Shown here: one piece after another, positions 25,385-34,362 of the stretch
Numbering within the stretch: position 1 is the first letter of the stretch
Layout: each line of letters starts with the position of its first letter
Source of the DNA: Citromicrobium bathyomarinum
Lineage (GTDB): Bacteria; Pseudomonadota; Alphaproteobacteria; Sphingomonadales; Sphingomonadaceae
Assembly: GCF_021021475.1 (NCBI RefSeq)
Contig: NZ_JAINWL010000004.1
Span: forward strand, 248,001-312,000
Length of the DNA stretch: 64,000 bases
Reading direction: 5' to 3'
Program-made: the position numbers and the translations under genes
The notes under the pieces: generated by a model
Database searches by the model: none
What the model saw: the letters and a program-made list of their open reading frames with translations, nothing else
What the model was told of the DNA's origin: nothing

Positions 25385-25849
25385 ATGGAAAAACCCGCGA
25401 TCCTGTTCGTCTGCCTTGGCAATATCTGCCGCTCCCCGCTCGCCGAAGCGGCGTTTCGAGACGCTGCGGAGAAGGCCGGGCTGGAGGCGGAGGCCGACAG
25501 CGCAGGCACGGCGGACTACCACGTCGGCAGCCCGCCCGATCCGCGCAGCGTCGAGGAAGCCTCGAAGCACGGGATCGACATTTCGGGCTATTCCGGACGG
25601 CAACTGGTGGTCGAGGATTTCGATCGCTTCACGCATATCTTCGCGATGGATCACCAGAACCTGCGCAATATCGAGGCGCTGCGGCCCGAGGGAACGCGTG
25701 CGCATGTCTCGCTGCTGATGGACCTGGTGCCGGGCCGCGAGGGCGCGGCGATTGCGGACCCTTACCATGACGGCGAGGAGCAGTTCGAATATACGTGGGA
25801 GGATGTCGACGCGGCGGCGAAGGCGCTGGTGAAGCGGCTGTGCCGATGA
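25385..25849 (+). CDS. Low-molecular-weight protein tyrosine phosphatase
   Basis: 154 residues from MEKPAILFVCLGNICRSPLA; upstream in-frame starts would add no conserved sequence. The P-loop C-x5-R is VCLGNICRS (Cys10 nucleophile, Arg16). The general-acid loop is ADPYHDGEEQFEYTW. The Gly-rich DSAGTADYHVGSPPDPRSVE block is typical, including the aromatic residue shaping the active-site rim. No polysaccharide or BY-kinase gene is nearby, so the target is unknown. It is followed by an inverted-repeat element and then the convergent recG gene. Confidence 0.93.
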   Translation: MEKPAILFVCLGNICRSPLAEAAFRDAAEKAGLEAEADSAGTADYHVGSPPDPRSVEEASKHGIDISGYSGRQLVVEDFDRFTHIFAMDHQNLRNIEALRPEGTRAHVSLLMDLVPGREGAAIADPYHDGEEQFEYTWEDVDAAAKALVKRLCR

Positions 25850-25857
25850 CCAAGATA

Positions 25858-25949
25858 CTCCTCCCCCTTGAGGGGGAGGTTGGGTGGGGGTGCACTCTGC
25901 CCGATGGCTTGGAGCCCCCACCCCCAACCCCTCCCCGTGGGGAGGGGAG
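25858..25949. repeat. Inverted pair of GC-hairpin elements between phosphatase and recG
   Basis: The left half is a CTCCCCCTTGAGGGGGAG hairpin followed by GTTGGGTGGGGGTG (25858-25892). The right half is CCCCCACCCCCAACCC followed by a CTCCCCGTGGGGAG hairpin (25915-25949). The two are head-to-head copies of one unit. The hairpin-plus-tail architecture resembles the element between gap and pgk but the sequence is a different subfamily. It lies between convergent stops and could end transcription from both sides. Confidence 0.75.
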
Positions 25950-25955
25950 TGTTTG

Positions 25956-28016
25956 TCACCCACCCCGAAGCGTGCGCACGCCCATGTCGCGCTCCATCAG
26001 GTAGAGCAGCACCCGCGCTGCCTCGCCGCGCTCGCCTTCCAGCCCGGCATCGCGGTCCATCAGCAGTTTCGCGTCGGCGGTGGCAGGGTCGAGGAAGCGC
26101 TGCATCTGGTCGAGCGTCGCGATCCGGAACGGCGTATCGCCCGATTGCCGCGTGCCGAGCAGTTCGCCCCCGCCGCGCAGTTCCAAATCTTCCTCGGCAA
26201 TGCGGAACCCGTCCTGCGTCTCGCGCATCAGGGCGAGGCGGCGCTGGCCGGTCTCCGACAGCTGGTTGCCGCGCAGCAGCAGGCAGGTCGACTTCTCGCT
26301 CCCCCGCCCCACGCGCCCGCGCAGCTGGTGCAGCTGGGCGAGGCCGAAGCTTTCCGCCTGCTCGATCACAATCAGCGTAGAGGCGGGCACGTCCACGCCG
26401 ACTTCGATCACCGTGGTCGCGACCAGCAGTTTCGCCTGTCCGCTGGCGAAGCGCGCCATTGCGGCGTCCTTCACCTCGGGGTCGAGCTGGCCGTGGACCA
26501 TCACCACGGCATCGTCGAACCGCGCCTTGAGCGCTGCGTAGCGCTGCTCGGCGGCGGCTTTCTCCATGCCCTCTTCGTCGCGGACCATCGGGCACACCCA
26601 ATAGGCCTGCTGGCCGCTCGCGAGATGCCGCCCGACCGCTTCGACCACTTCGGGCAGGCGGTCCATCCCGACCACGCGCGTGTCGATCGCCTGCCTGCCG
26701 GGCGGCAATTCATCGAGCCGGCTGACCTCCATCTCGCCGTAGTTCGCCAGCGTCAGCGTGCGCGGGATCGGGGTCGCGGTCATCGACAAGGTGTGCGGCG
26801 GGCGCTTGCCCTTGCCCGCCATCTGCAGGCGTTGCGAGACGCCGAAGCGGTGCTGCTCGTCGACCACCACCAGCCCGAGGTCGCGGTACTGCACCGCCTC
26901 TTGGAAGATCGCGTGCGTGCCGACGACGATCTGGATGCTGCCGTCCATCAGCCCCATCAGGATGCTTTCGCGCGCCCGCCCCTTGTCGCGGCCCGTCAGC
27001 AGCGCGACTTCGACCCCGGTGGGCCGCGCCATCGCCTTCAGAGTCTCGAAATGCTGGCGCGCGAGGATCTCGGTCGGCGCCAGCAGCGCCGCCTGCGCGC
27101 CCGCCTCCACCGCGACCAGCATCGCGTGCAGCGCCACCACCGTCTTGCCCGCGCCGACATCGCCCTGCAGCAGCCGCAGCATCGGCGCGTCCTGCGCGAG
27201 GTCGCCCTCGATCTCGCGTATCGAGCGTTCCTGCGCGCCGGTCAGCGGGAACGGCAATTGCAGCTTGTCGCGCAAATGCCCGTCGCCCGCCAGCGCCCGC
27301 CCCCGCTTGCGGCGGTTATCCGCCTTCACCAGCTGCAAGGCCAGCGCGTTGGCGAGCAGCTCGTCATAGGCGAGCCGGTCCTTCGCGGTCTCGTCGTCGC
27401 GCGCATGGACGCTGCGCAGCGCTTCGCCCCAGGCGGGCCATTTCTGCTGTGCGAGCATGCCGGGCTCGATCCATTCGGGCAGGTCGGGCAGCTTCTCCAG
27501 CGCCTGCGCCGCAAGGCTCGCCATGCGCGGCTGGGTCAGCCCTTCGGCGAGGCTGTAGACCGGCTCGCGCATCTGGCCGAGGCCTGCATCGTCCAGCTTC
27601 ATCACATGGTCGGGATGGACCATCTGGAGCATGTCGCCATACCGCTCCAGCTTGCCCGCCACGCGGCGCTTCTCCCCGACGGGCAGCTGCTTCTTGGCCG
27701 TGTAGGAAGCGCGCCCGAAGAAGGTAAGCGCTAGGACATTGCCCGCGCTGTCGGTCGCCAGCACGCGATAGGGCGCGCGGCGCGAGGCACCGGAGCGATG
27801 CTCGGTCACGGTCAGCGCGATGATGATCTGCTCCCCCTCGCCCGCCTCGTCGAGCGTTTCGACCGGGCGGCGGGTCACGAAGCGGTCGGGCCAGTGATAG
27901 GCGACGTCGCGCACGCGCGTGCAGCGCAGCTTTTCCAGCGGCTTCTTCAGCTTGGGCCCGACACCATCGAGCGTGTCGACCTCGGCAAACAGGGGATTGA
28001 GGATTTCGGGCCGCAT
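25956..28016 (-). CDS. recG: ATP-dependent DNA helicase RecG
   Basis: Branch-migration helicase acting on stalled forks and D-loops. 686 residues, normal for RecG. The N-terminal wedge/OB domain includes VAGKLERYGDMLQMVHPDHV. The helicase core has the Walker A LLQGDVGAGKTVVALHAMLV (about residue 282), the DEQH box LVVVDEQHRFGVSQRLQMAG (about residue 384), TLSMTATPIPRTLTLANYGE (motif III) and the motif VI region QLHQLRGRVGRGSEKSTCLL. The C-terminal RecG hook is FRIAEEDLELRGGGELLGTR. It is divergent from sdhE across 149 bp that hold two repeat hairpins. Confidence 0.97.
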   Translation of the reverse strand: MRPEILNPLFAEVDTLDGVGPKLKKPLEKLRCTRVRDVAYHWPDRFVTRRPVETLDEAGEGEQIIIALTVTEHRSGASRRAPYRVLATDSAGNVLALTFFGRASYTAKKQLPVGEKRRVAGKLERYGDMLQMVHPDHVMKLDDAGLGQMREPVYSLAEGLTQPRMASLAAQALEKLPDLPEWIEPGMLAQQKWPAWGEALRSVHARDDETAKDRLAYDELLANALALQLVKADNRRKRGRALAGDGHLRDKLQLPFPLTGAQERSIREIEGDLAQDAPMLRLLQGDVGAGKTVVALHAMLVAVEAGAQAALLAPTEILARQHFETLKAMARPTGVEVALLTGRDKGRARESILMGLMDGSIQIVVGTHAIFQEAVQYRDLGLVVVDEQHRFGVSQRLQMAGKGKRPPHTLSMTATPIPRTLTLANYGEMEVSRLDELPPGRQAIDTRVVGMDRLPEVVEAVGRHLASGQQAYWVCPMVRDEEGMEKAAAEQRYAALKARFDDAVVMVHGQLDPEVKDAAMARFASGQAKLLVATTVIEVGVDVPASTLIVIEQAESFGLAQLHQLRGRVGRGSEKSTCLLLRGNQLSETGQRRLALMRETQDGFRIAEEDLELRGGGELLGTRQSGDTPFRIATLDQMQRFLDPATADAKLLMDRDAGLEGERGEAARVLLYLMERDMGVRTLRGG

Positions 28017-28039
28017 GGCCGATCCCTACCCCACCTCAA

Positions 28040-28135
28040 ATCTGGTCGTCACCCCCGCGTAGGCGGGGGTCCAGATAAGCTGTCGATATCGCGAGCCACC
28101 GGCGTCATCTGGATCCCTGCCTGCGCAGGGATGAC
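28040..28135. repeat. Two short palindromic elements in the recG-sdhE divergent region
   Basis: First hairpin, 28040-28076: ATCTGG arms flank TCGTC and a strong ACCCCCGC-GTAG-GCGGGGGT stem, closing with CCAGAT. Second hairpin, 28104-28135: GTCAT...ATGAC outer arms and a CCCTGC-CTGC-GCAGGG core. These correspond to two common intergenic repeat motifs of alphaproteobacteria (the GCGGGGGTGAC and CCCTGCGCAGGGATGAC types), placed in opposite orientation. Both lie where the promoters of recG and sdhE are expected. Confidence 0.78.
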
Positions 28136-28165
28136 GAAGGGAGAGATAATGGCTAGAGCCTCCCC

Positions 28166-28441
28166 ATGACCTCCCCCAGCTTCGAATCCCGCCTCGCCCG
28201 TGCCAAGTTCCGCGCCTGGCACCGTGGCACGCGTGAAGCCGATTACATGATCGGCGGCTATTTCGACCGCTACCACGCCGAATGGAGCGAGGAAGACCTC
28301 GTCTGGTTTGAAACCCTGCTCGATTACGACGATGTCGAGATCATGGCCTGGGCGCTCAAGACGCAGCCGATCCCGCCAGAAATGCAGGGGGAGCGGATCG
28401 CGATCATGCAGAAGCTCGATTACGTCGATATTCCCCGCTAG
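28166..28441 (+). CDS. sdhE: Succinate dehydrogenase assembly factor SdhE (FAD assembly factor)
   Basis: 91 residues. It is a small five-helix protein that promotes covalent FAD attachment to SdhA. The signature loop is WHRGTREADYMIGGYFDRY, containing the conserved RGxxE motif; the C-terminal helices include DLVWFETLLDYDDVEIMAWA. Typical length is 80-95 residues, so it is complete. It stands between divergent recG and the downstream mfd gene, an arrangement common in alphaproteobacteria. Confidence 0.95.
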   Translation: MTSPSFESRLARAKFRAWHRGTREADYMIGGYFDRYHAEWSEEDLVWFETLLDYDDVEIMAWALKTQPIPPEMQGERIAIMQKLDYVDIPR

Positions 28442-28579
28442 GATTTGGCCCATGCGGGCTGGTGCATTGCGCCACCGCCCGCTAGTCCCACCCCGAACCC
28501 CGGCCCCCCTCCTCTTTGCGAGCAGGGGGCTATTTTCGTTTGCGCGGAACACGCACAGCACGGATCGACTTACGCCATA

Positions 28580-31500
28580 ATGCCCGACCTCTCCCGCATC
28601 CTCTCCGCCAAACAACCGCTCACCTTCGCCAATCTTGCGCGGGGGAGCCAGCCACTGGTGATGGCCGATCTCGCCCGCGCGGCCGACAAGCGCGCAGTGT
28701 TCGTCGCGCCGGACGACAGCGCGATGCGCGCGGTCGCGGATGCGGCGCGCTATTTTGCGCCCGAACTCAGCGTGATCGAGTTCCCCGCGTGGGACTGCCT
28801 GCCCTACGACCGCGCATCTCCTGCCCTCTCGATCAGCACCCAGCGGCTCGCCGCGCTGCATCGCCTGCAGGCGGAGAAAGGCGCGCCGCAGCTGCTGGTG
28901 ACCACCGCCAATGCCGTGGTCCAGCGCATGCTCACCCCGTTCCGCATCCGCGAGGCGGTGCGCGAGCTGAAGCCGGGCGTGCATATCGGGCACGAGAGCC
29001 TGACCCAGCTGCTGCAGAAGCAGGGTTATAGCCGCACGGACACCGTGATCGACGCGGGCGAATTCGCGGTGCGCGGGTCGATCTTCGACATCTTCCCCTC
29101 CGGCCTCGAACAGGGGCTGCGGCTCGATTTCTTCGGTGACGAGCTGGAGAGCTTGCGCCTGTTCGACCCGAACACGCAGCGCACCACCGGCACGCTCGAC
29201 AGCTTCCTTCTGCTGCCCGCGTCCGAAGTTTTGCTCGAAGACGCGACGATCAAGCGTTTCCGCGCAGGCTATCGCGAGCGGTTTGGCGCGAACGCCACGC
29301 AGGACCCGCTTTACGAAGCGGTCAGCGAAGGGCGGCGGCAGGCCGGGATGGAGCACTGGCTGCCTCTGTTCGAGGAGAAGCTGGCGACCCTGTTCGACCA
29401 TCTGGGCGGCAGCGATCCGGTGGTGATCGATGTCGGCGCGCTGGCCGCCTTCGAGGAGCGGCTGGGCGACATCGCCGAATACCGCCGCACCCGCACCGAA
29501 ACCGCGGGCCAGAAGGCGGGCAGCTATCGCCCGCTCGACCCGCAGGCGCTCTATCTCACCGAAGACGAGATCGGCACCACGCTCGAGGCACGCCCGGTCC
29601 ACCGCGCGACCGGGTTCGACGAGCCCGAGAGCGACAGCGTGATCGACTTCGGCTTCCGCTCTGCCCGCGACTTCGCGCCCGAACGTGCGCGCGGCGACAA
29701 TGTGTACGAGGCAGCGGCCGAGCACTTCAAGAAGCTCGCCAAGGCAGGCAAGCGCCCGCTGCTGGCCGCCTATTCCAAGGGCAGCCGCCAGCGCATCGCC
29801 TCGATCCTGGGCGAAGCGGGCACCGAGCTGGCGCTGGCCGAAAGCTGGCAGGAAGCGCTGGGCAAATCCGCGCCCAGGAATGGTGGGGGCAAGCCCACGG
29901 CGATGATCCTCCCGCTCGACAGCGGCTTCGCGAGCGAGGATATCGAGCTGGTGACCGAGCAGGATCTGCTCGGCGACAGGCTGGTCCGCCGCCGCAAGAA
30001 GCGGCGCGATTCGGATGCCTTCCTCAGCGAGCTACAGGCGCTGTCGCGCGGCGATCTGGTGGTCCACACCGAACACGGCATCGGCAAATATCTCGGCCTC
30101 GAACCGGTCACCGTGGGCAAGTCCAAGCACGACTGCGTGATGTTGCAGTACAAGGGTGGCGACAAGCTCTACATCCCGGTCGAAAACCTCGAAGTCCTCT
30201 CCCGCTATGGCAGCAGCGAGGATGCGGTCATGCTCGACCGGCTGGGCGGCGAGGCATGGCAGAAACGCCGCGCCCAGCTGCGCGAACGCATCCGCGAGAT
30301 CGCCAGCGAGCTGATGCGCACCGCCGCGCAGCGCGCGCTGAAAAAGGCCCCCGTGCTGGAGGCGGATCACGCCAGCTACAACCAGTTCGTCGACCGCTTC
30401 CCGTGGGAAGAGACCGAGGATCAGGAACGCGCGATCGCTGATGTTCTGGGCGATCTGGAAAGTGGCAAGCCGATGGACCGGCTGGTCTGCGGCGATGTCG
30501 GCTTCGGCAAGACCGAGGTCGCGCTGCGCGCCGCCTTCGTCGCGGCGATGGGCGGCCAGCAGGTCGCAGTCGTCGCCCCGACCACGCTGCTCGCGCGCCA
30601 GCACTTCCAGCATTTCTCCGAACGCTTCGCGGGCTTCCCGCTAAAGATCGGGCGGCTCAGCCGGCTCGTCTCGGCCAAGGAAAGTAGCGAGACGCGCGAT
30701 GCGCTGGCCGACGGCACGATGGATATCGTGGTCGGCACCCACGCGATCCTCAGCAAGTCGACCAAGTTCAAAGACCTTGGCCTCGTGATCGTCGACGAGG
30801 AACAGCGTTTCGGGGTAACCCACAAGGAAAAGCTGAAGCAGCTGCGCGCGGACGTGCACATGCTCACGCTCACCGCCACGCCGATTCCGCGCACGCTGCA
30901 GATGGCGATGACCGGCCTGCGCGAACTTTCCACCATCCAGACCCCTCCGGTGGACCGCCTTGCGGTGCGCACCTACGTGATCGAGTGGGACGACATGGTG
31001 ATCCGCGAGGCGCTGCTGCGCGAACACCATCGCGGCGGCCAGAGCTTCATCGTGGTGCCGCGCATTTCGGACATGGACCCGCTGCTCGACTGGCTGCACG
31101 AGCACGTGCCCGAAGTGAAGGTGGTGCCCGCGCACGGCCAGATGAGCGCGTCCGAGGTCGAAGACCGGATGAGCGCATTCTACGAGAAGAAATACGACGT
31201 GCTGCTGTCGACCACGATCGTCGAGAGCGGGCTCGACATCTCCAGCGCCAACACGATCATCATCCACCGCGCCGACCGCTTCGGCCTTGCCCAGCTCTAC
31301 CAGCTGCGCGGGCGCGTGGGCCGCGCGAAGCTGCGCGCCTATGCCTACCTGACCACGCCTGCGGACGAGGCGCTGTCCGAAGTCGCGGAGAAGCGGCTCA
31401 AGGTGCTGAGCGATCTCGATTCGCTGGGCGCGGGCTTCCAGCTCGCCAGCCACGATCTCGACATTCGCGGCGCGGGCAACCTGCTGGGCGACGAACAGTC

Positions 31501-32083
31501 GGGCCATATCCGCGAGGTCGGCTTCGAGCTCTACCAGTCGATGCTGGAGGACGCGATCCTCGCCGCCAAGGCGGGCGAGATGGGGCTGGAGAAGCCCGCC
31601 GAAGATTTCAGCCCGCAGATCACGGTCGACGCGCCGATCATGATCCCCGAGGACTATGTGCCCGACCTCGCCGTGCGCATGGCGCTCTATCGCCGCCTCA
31701 ACCAGGCGAGCGACAAGGCCGAGATCGAAGGGCTGGCGGCCGAGATGATCGACCGCTTCGGCGAGCTTCCGTCCGCGACGCAGAACCTCGTCCGCCTGAT
31801 CGAGATCAAGCATCAGGCGATCGAGGCGAATATCGCCAAGATCGATGTCGGCGCGCGCGGCACGCTGGTCACCTTCCACAAGGACGATTTCCCCGATCCG
31901 GTGGGCCTGCTCGCCTATGTCGACAAGCGGGCCGAGGCGGTGAAGCTGCGCCCGGACATGAAACTGGTCGTCAACCGCGCCTGGGGCGATCCGCAAAGCC
32001 GCCTCAACGGCCTGTTCCAGCTGACCAAGGGCCTGAGCGCGATCGCCAAACGCGCCGCGAAGAAAGAGAAGACGCCAGCCTAG
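28580..32083 (+). CDS. mfd: Transcription-repair coupling factor Mfd
   Basis: Removes RNA polymerase stalled at DNA damage and recruits UvrA. 1167 residues from MPDLSRILSAKQPLTFANLA (ATG 28580); an upstream in-frame extension lacks similarity. The UvrB-like N-region includes VIEFPAWDCLPYDRASPALS and FDIFPSGLEQGLRLDFFGDE. The RNAP-interaction domain begins SRGDLVVHTEHGIGKYLGLE (about residue 490). The helicase core has the Walker A VCGDVGFGKTEVALRAAFVA (about 638) and DEEQRFGV (about 740), with translocation motif QLYQLRGRVGRAKLRAYAYL. The C-terminal TRCF domain is at about 1010-1130. Its stop overlaps the convergent EAL gene's stop by 4 nt. Confidence 0.97.
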   Translation: MPDLSRILSAKQPLTFANLARGSQPLVMADLARAADKRAVFVAPDDSAMRAVADAARYFAPELSVIEFPAWDCLPYDRASPALSISTQRLAALHRLQAEKGAPQLLVTTANAVVQRMLTPFRIREAVRELKPGVHIGHESLTQLLQKQGYSRTDTVIDAGEFAVRGSIFDIFPSGLEQGLRLDFFGDELESLRLFDPNTQRTTGTLDSFLLLPASEVLLEDATIKRFRAGYRERFGANATQDPLYEAVSEGRRQAGMEHWLPLFEEKLATLFDHLGGSDPVVIDVGALAAFEERLGDIAEYRRTRTETAGQKAGSYRPLDPQALYLTEDEIGTTLEARPVHRATGFDEPESDSVIDFGFRSARDFAPERARGDNVYEAAAEHFKKLAKAGKRPLLAAYSKGSRQRIASILGEAGTELALAESWQEALGKSAPRNGGGKPTAMILPLDSGFASEDIELVTEQDLLGDRLVRRRKKRRDSDAFLSELQALSRGDLVVHTEHGIGKYLGLEPVTVGKSKHDCVMLQYKGGDKLYIPVENLEVLSRYGSSEDAVMLDRLGGEAWQKRRAQLRERIREIASELMRTAAQRALKKAPVLEADHASYNQFVDRFPWEETEDQERAIADVLGDLESGKPMDRLVCGDVGFGKTEVALRAAFVAAMGGQQVAVVAPTTLLARQHFQHFSERFAGFPLKIGRLSRLVSAKESSETRDALADGTMDIVVGTHAILSKSTKFKDLGLVIVDEEQRFGVTHKEKLKQLRADVHMLTLTATPIPRTLQMAMTGLRELSTIQTPPVDRLAVRTYVIEWDDMVIREALLREHHRGGQSFIVVPRISDMDPLLDWLHEHVPEVKVVPAHGQMSASEVEDRMSAFYEKKYDVLLSTTIVESGLDISSANTIIIHRADRFGLAQLYQLRGRVGRAKLRAYAYLTTPADEALSEVAEKRLKVLSDLDSLGAGFQLASHDLDIRGAGNLLGDEQSGHIREVGFELYQSMLEDAILAAKAGEMGLEKPAEDFSPQITVDAPIMIPEDYVPDLAVRMALYRRLNQASDKAEIEGLAAEMIDRFGELPSATQNLVRLIEIKHQAIEANIAKIDVGARGTLVTFHKDDFPDPVGLLAYVDKRAEAVKLRPDMKLVVNRAWGDPQSRLNGLFQLTKGLSAIAKRAAKKEKTPA

Positions 32084-33375
32084 GCTTGCCCGCTCGCCAG
32101 CGCGAGGAAGTCCTCGTGCGGCAGCGGGCGCGCGCGCAGGAAGCCCTGGTACGCGCTGCACCCTTCCTCCAGCGCAATCCTGCGCTGCGTTTCGTCCTCG
32201 ACCCCCTCGGCGATCACCGCCAGCTCCAGCGCGCGGGCCATGGCGATCACCGCACGCAGCACCGCGCGGTCGCGCGCGCTTTCTGCCACCCCATCGAGCA
32301 TGATCCGGTCGAGCTTGATGAAATCGAGCGGCAGGTATTTGAGGTATCCGAAATTGCAGAACCCCGCGCCGAAATCGTCGAGCGCGATCCGCATCCCCGC
32401 ATTGCGCAAGCGGCCGAGCGAGCGCGCCGCAAGGTCCAGATCGCCCAGCAGCGCCTGTTCGGTGATCTCCAGCGTCAGCCGCGCCGGGTCGACGCCCCGC
32501 TCCTCCACCATCCGCAACAGGTCATCGGGAAAGCGCACCACCGCCAGATCGGCAGCGGTGATGTTGATCGAGCACTTGAGCCCCTCCGGCCAGCCACGCA
32601 CCGCATCCAGCGCGGCCTCGATCACCTTGCGGGTCAGCTGCGTGGTCAGGTCGGCGCGCGCGGCGATCCGCAGCAGCGCCTCTCCGCCGATATCGCCCAG
32701 CAGCGGCTGATCCCACCGCACCAGCGCCTCCGCCCCGATCAGCGCATCGTCGGCGAGCGCGAATTGCGGCTGGAAGCGCAGCGAGATCGCCCCGCGCTCC
32801 AGCGACCGCCGCAGCTCTGCCTCGATCTGGCCGACATCGAACCCGGCGGGCGCCAGATCGCGGTCGATCCACACGATCCTGCGCCCGGACTCCCCGCGCA
32901 GCGCGATCTGCGCATCACCGAGCCGGGCAAGCACCGTAGTCGGATCGTCGCCCGACAGCGCGCGGATCAGCGCGATATGGGGCCACAGCTGCGGCACGCC
33001 AAGCGCGCTGCCCGCCATCGGCTGCGCGACCCCGTCGGCCAGCGTCTCGGCCAAAAACTGCCACCGCTCCCGGCTGCACTTGTCGCGCGTGGCGAGCAGG
33101 AACTTGCCCCCGTCGATCCGCGCGACCAGCCATGATGCCCGCGCAAACTCGTCCTGCGCGAAATGCGCCATGCGCCGCCCGACCTCGCCCAAGGCATAGT
33201 CGCCGGTCTGCGCCCCGTGGGCCAGATTGACGCTATCGAACCGGCCCAGCACCAGCAGCATCGCGTGGACCCGCGCCTCCCCCTCGGCAAGCCACATGCC
33301 GAGGATCTCGCGCGCCTCTTCGGTATCGACAAGCCCTGTCGGGCGCTCGCTCGCGGGATGTTCCGTCGGACTCAT
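32080..33375 (-). CDS. EAL-domain c-di-GMP phosphodiesterase with degenerate GGDEF-like domain
   Basis: 431 residues from MSPTEHPASERPTGLVDTEE. Residues about 25-160 have a GGDEF-like fold (LGRFDSVNLAHGAQTGDYAL), but the active loop reads RIDGGKFLL instead of GGDEF, so cyclase activity is not expected. The EAL domain looks complete: IGAEALVRWD carries the EAL residues, followed by LTLEITEQALLGD, ALDDFGAGFCNFGYLKYLPL (DDFGxG), IAEGVEDETQ and YQGFLRARPLP. It should hydrolyse c-di-GMP to pGpG. No transmembrane or sensory domain is present. It is convergent with mfd and divergent from nadK across 131 bp. Confidence 0.88.
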   Translation of the reverse strand: MSPTEHPASERPTGLVDTEEAREILGMWLAEGEARVHAMLLVLGRFDSVNLAHGAQTGDYALGEVGRRMAHFAQDEFARASWLVARIDGGKFLLATRDKCSRERWQFLAETLADGVAQPMAGSALGVPQLWPHIALIRALSGDDPTTVLARLGDAQIALRGESGRRIVWIDRDLAPAGFDVGQIEAELRRSLERGAISLRFQPQFALADDALIGAEALVRWDQPLLGDIGGEALLRIAARADLTTQLTRKVIEAALDAVRGWPEGLKCSINITAADLAVVRFPDDLLRMVEERGVDPARLTLEITEQALLGDLDLAARSLGRLRNAGMRIALDDFGAGFCNFGYLKYLPLDFIKLDRIMLDGVAESARDRAVLRAVIAMARALELAVIAEGVEDETQRRIALEEGCSAYQGFLRARPLPHEDFLALASGQA

Positions 33376-33506
33376 CGCCGCCTTATCGCAAGGCCCTGCG
33401 TTTTGGGGAAGCCTGCAAGCTGCGCTTGTCCCACCAATCGCCAGGTTGCATTGCCAAGCAGACATCGCCTCCATAGGCAGGCGTACGGGTTTGAGAGAGG
33501 GTTTTG

Positions 33507-34295
33507 ATGGCCGGCCAACCGACATACGAGCGGCTCGCGCTCGCGATATCGAACTCCGCGCTGGCGCAGGACACCGCCGCCGCGCTGCGCGATGCGCATG
33601 ACTGGGTGCCGCAGGAAGAGGCGGAGGCGGTGGTCGCGCTGGGCGGCGACGGGTTCATGCTGCAAACCCTGCACAAGATGCTCGACAGCGGACGCATCCT
33701 GCCCGTCTATGGCGTCAACCGCGGCACGATGGGCTTCCTGATGAATAAGCACCGGCCCAAGGGCGCGCTGGTGGAGCGAGTCAACCGCAGCCGCCCGGTC
33801 GGCATCTCTCCCCTGCGGATGGAAGCGATCAACCAGAACGGCGACACCCGCGTGGAATGCGCGCTCAACGAAGTCTCCCTGCTGCGCGAGACGCGCCAGA
33901 CGGCGAAGATAGAGATTCTGGTCGACGGCAAGACCCGGATCGAGGAACTGGTGGCCGACGGCGTGCTGGTGGCGACGCCCGCCGGGTCAACGGCCTATAA
34001 CCTGTCTGCCAACGGGCCGATCCTGCCGCTCGATTCCCAGCTGCTCGCCCTCACCCCGATCAGCGCCTTCCGCCCCCGCCGCTGGCGCGGAGCGATTCTG
34101 CCCGACCGCGCGAAGGTGACCTTCCGCATCAACGAGCCGTCCAAACGCCCCGTGGCCGCCGTGGCGGACCAGAAGGAAGTGCGCGACGTGGCCGAGGTTC
34201 ACGTTGAAATCGCACGCGATTCCGAGCTGACCCTGCTGTTCGACAAGGGCCACGCGCTGGACGACCGGATCGTCGCAGAACAATTCGTCGTATGA
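33507..34295 (+). CDS. nadK: NAD kinase
   Basis: Phosphorylates NAD to NADP. 262 residues from the ATG at 33507 (MAGQPTYERLALAISNSALA); the TTG immediately upstream is unlikely to be the start. The GGDG motif is VALGGDGFMLQTLHKML. The second conserved block is LVADGVLVATPAGSTAYNLS, followed by GPILPLDSQLLALTPISAF; both match the NadK fold. It stands alone between the EAL gene and tRNA-Asn. Confidence 0.95.
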   Translation: MAGQPTYERLALAISNSALAQDTAAALRDAHDWVPQEEAEAVVALGGDGFMLQTLHKMLDSGRILPVYGVNRGTMGFLMNKHRPKGALVERVNRSRPVGISPLRMEAINQNGDTRVECALNEVSLLRETRQTAKIEILVDGKTRIEELVADGVLVATPAGSTAYNLSANGPILPLDSQLLALTPISAFRPRRWRGAILPDRAKVTFRINEPSKRPVAAVADQKEVRDVAEVHVEIARDSELTLLFDKGHALDDRIVAEQFVV

Positions 34296-34310
34296 TTTTG
34301 CAGCAGGGGC

Positions 34311-34339
34311 TTGCGTTAATTTGAGCACCCCCATATAGG
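34311..34339 (+). promoter_or_regulatory. Sigma70-type promoter for tRNA-Asn
   Basis: TTGCGT (34311-34316), a 17-bp spacer and TATAGG (34334-34339), 23 bp upstream of the tRNA 5' end. Both hexamers and the spacer length are the same as upstream of tRNA-Pro at 19998-20026. Confidence 0.68.
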
Positions 34340-34362
34340 CGCGGGCCTGCCGACAAGGCTGC

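Noticed and set aside
23602-25770. 722-codon + strand open frame antisense to the DUF885 gene
   Set aside because: The DUF885 frame has a signal peptide and a metal motif; the + frame shows no family and would overrun the phosphatase gene.
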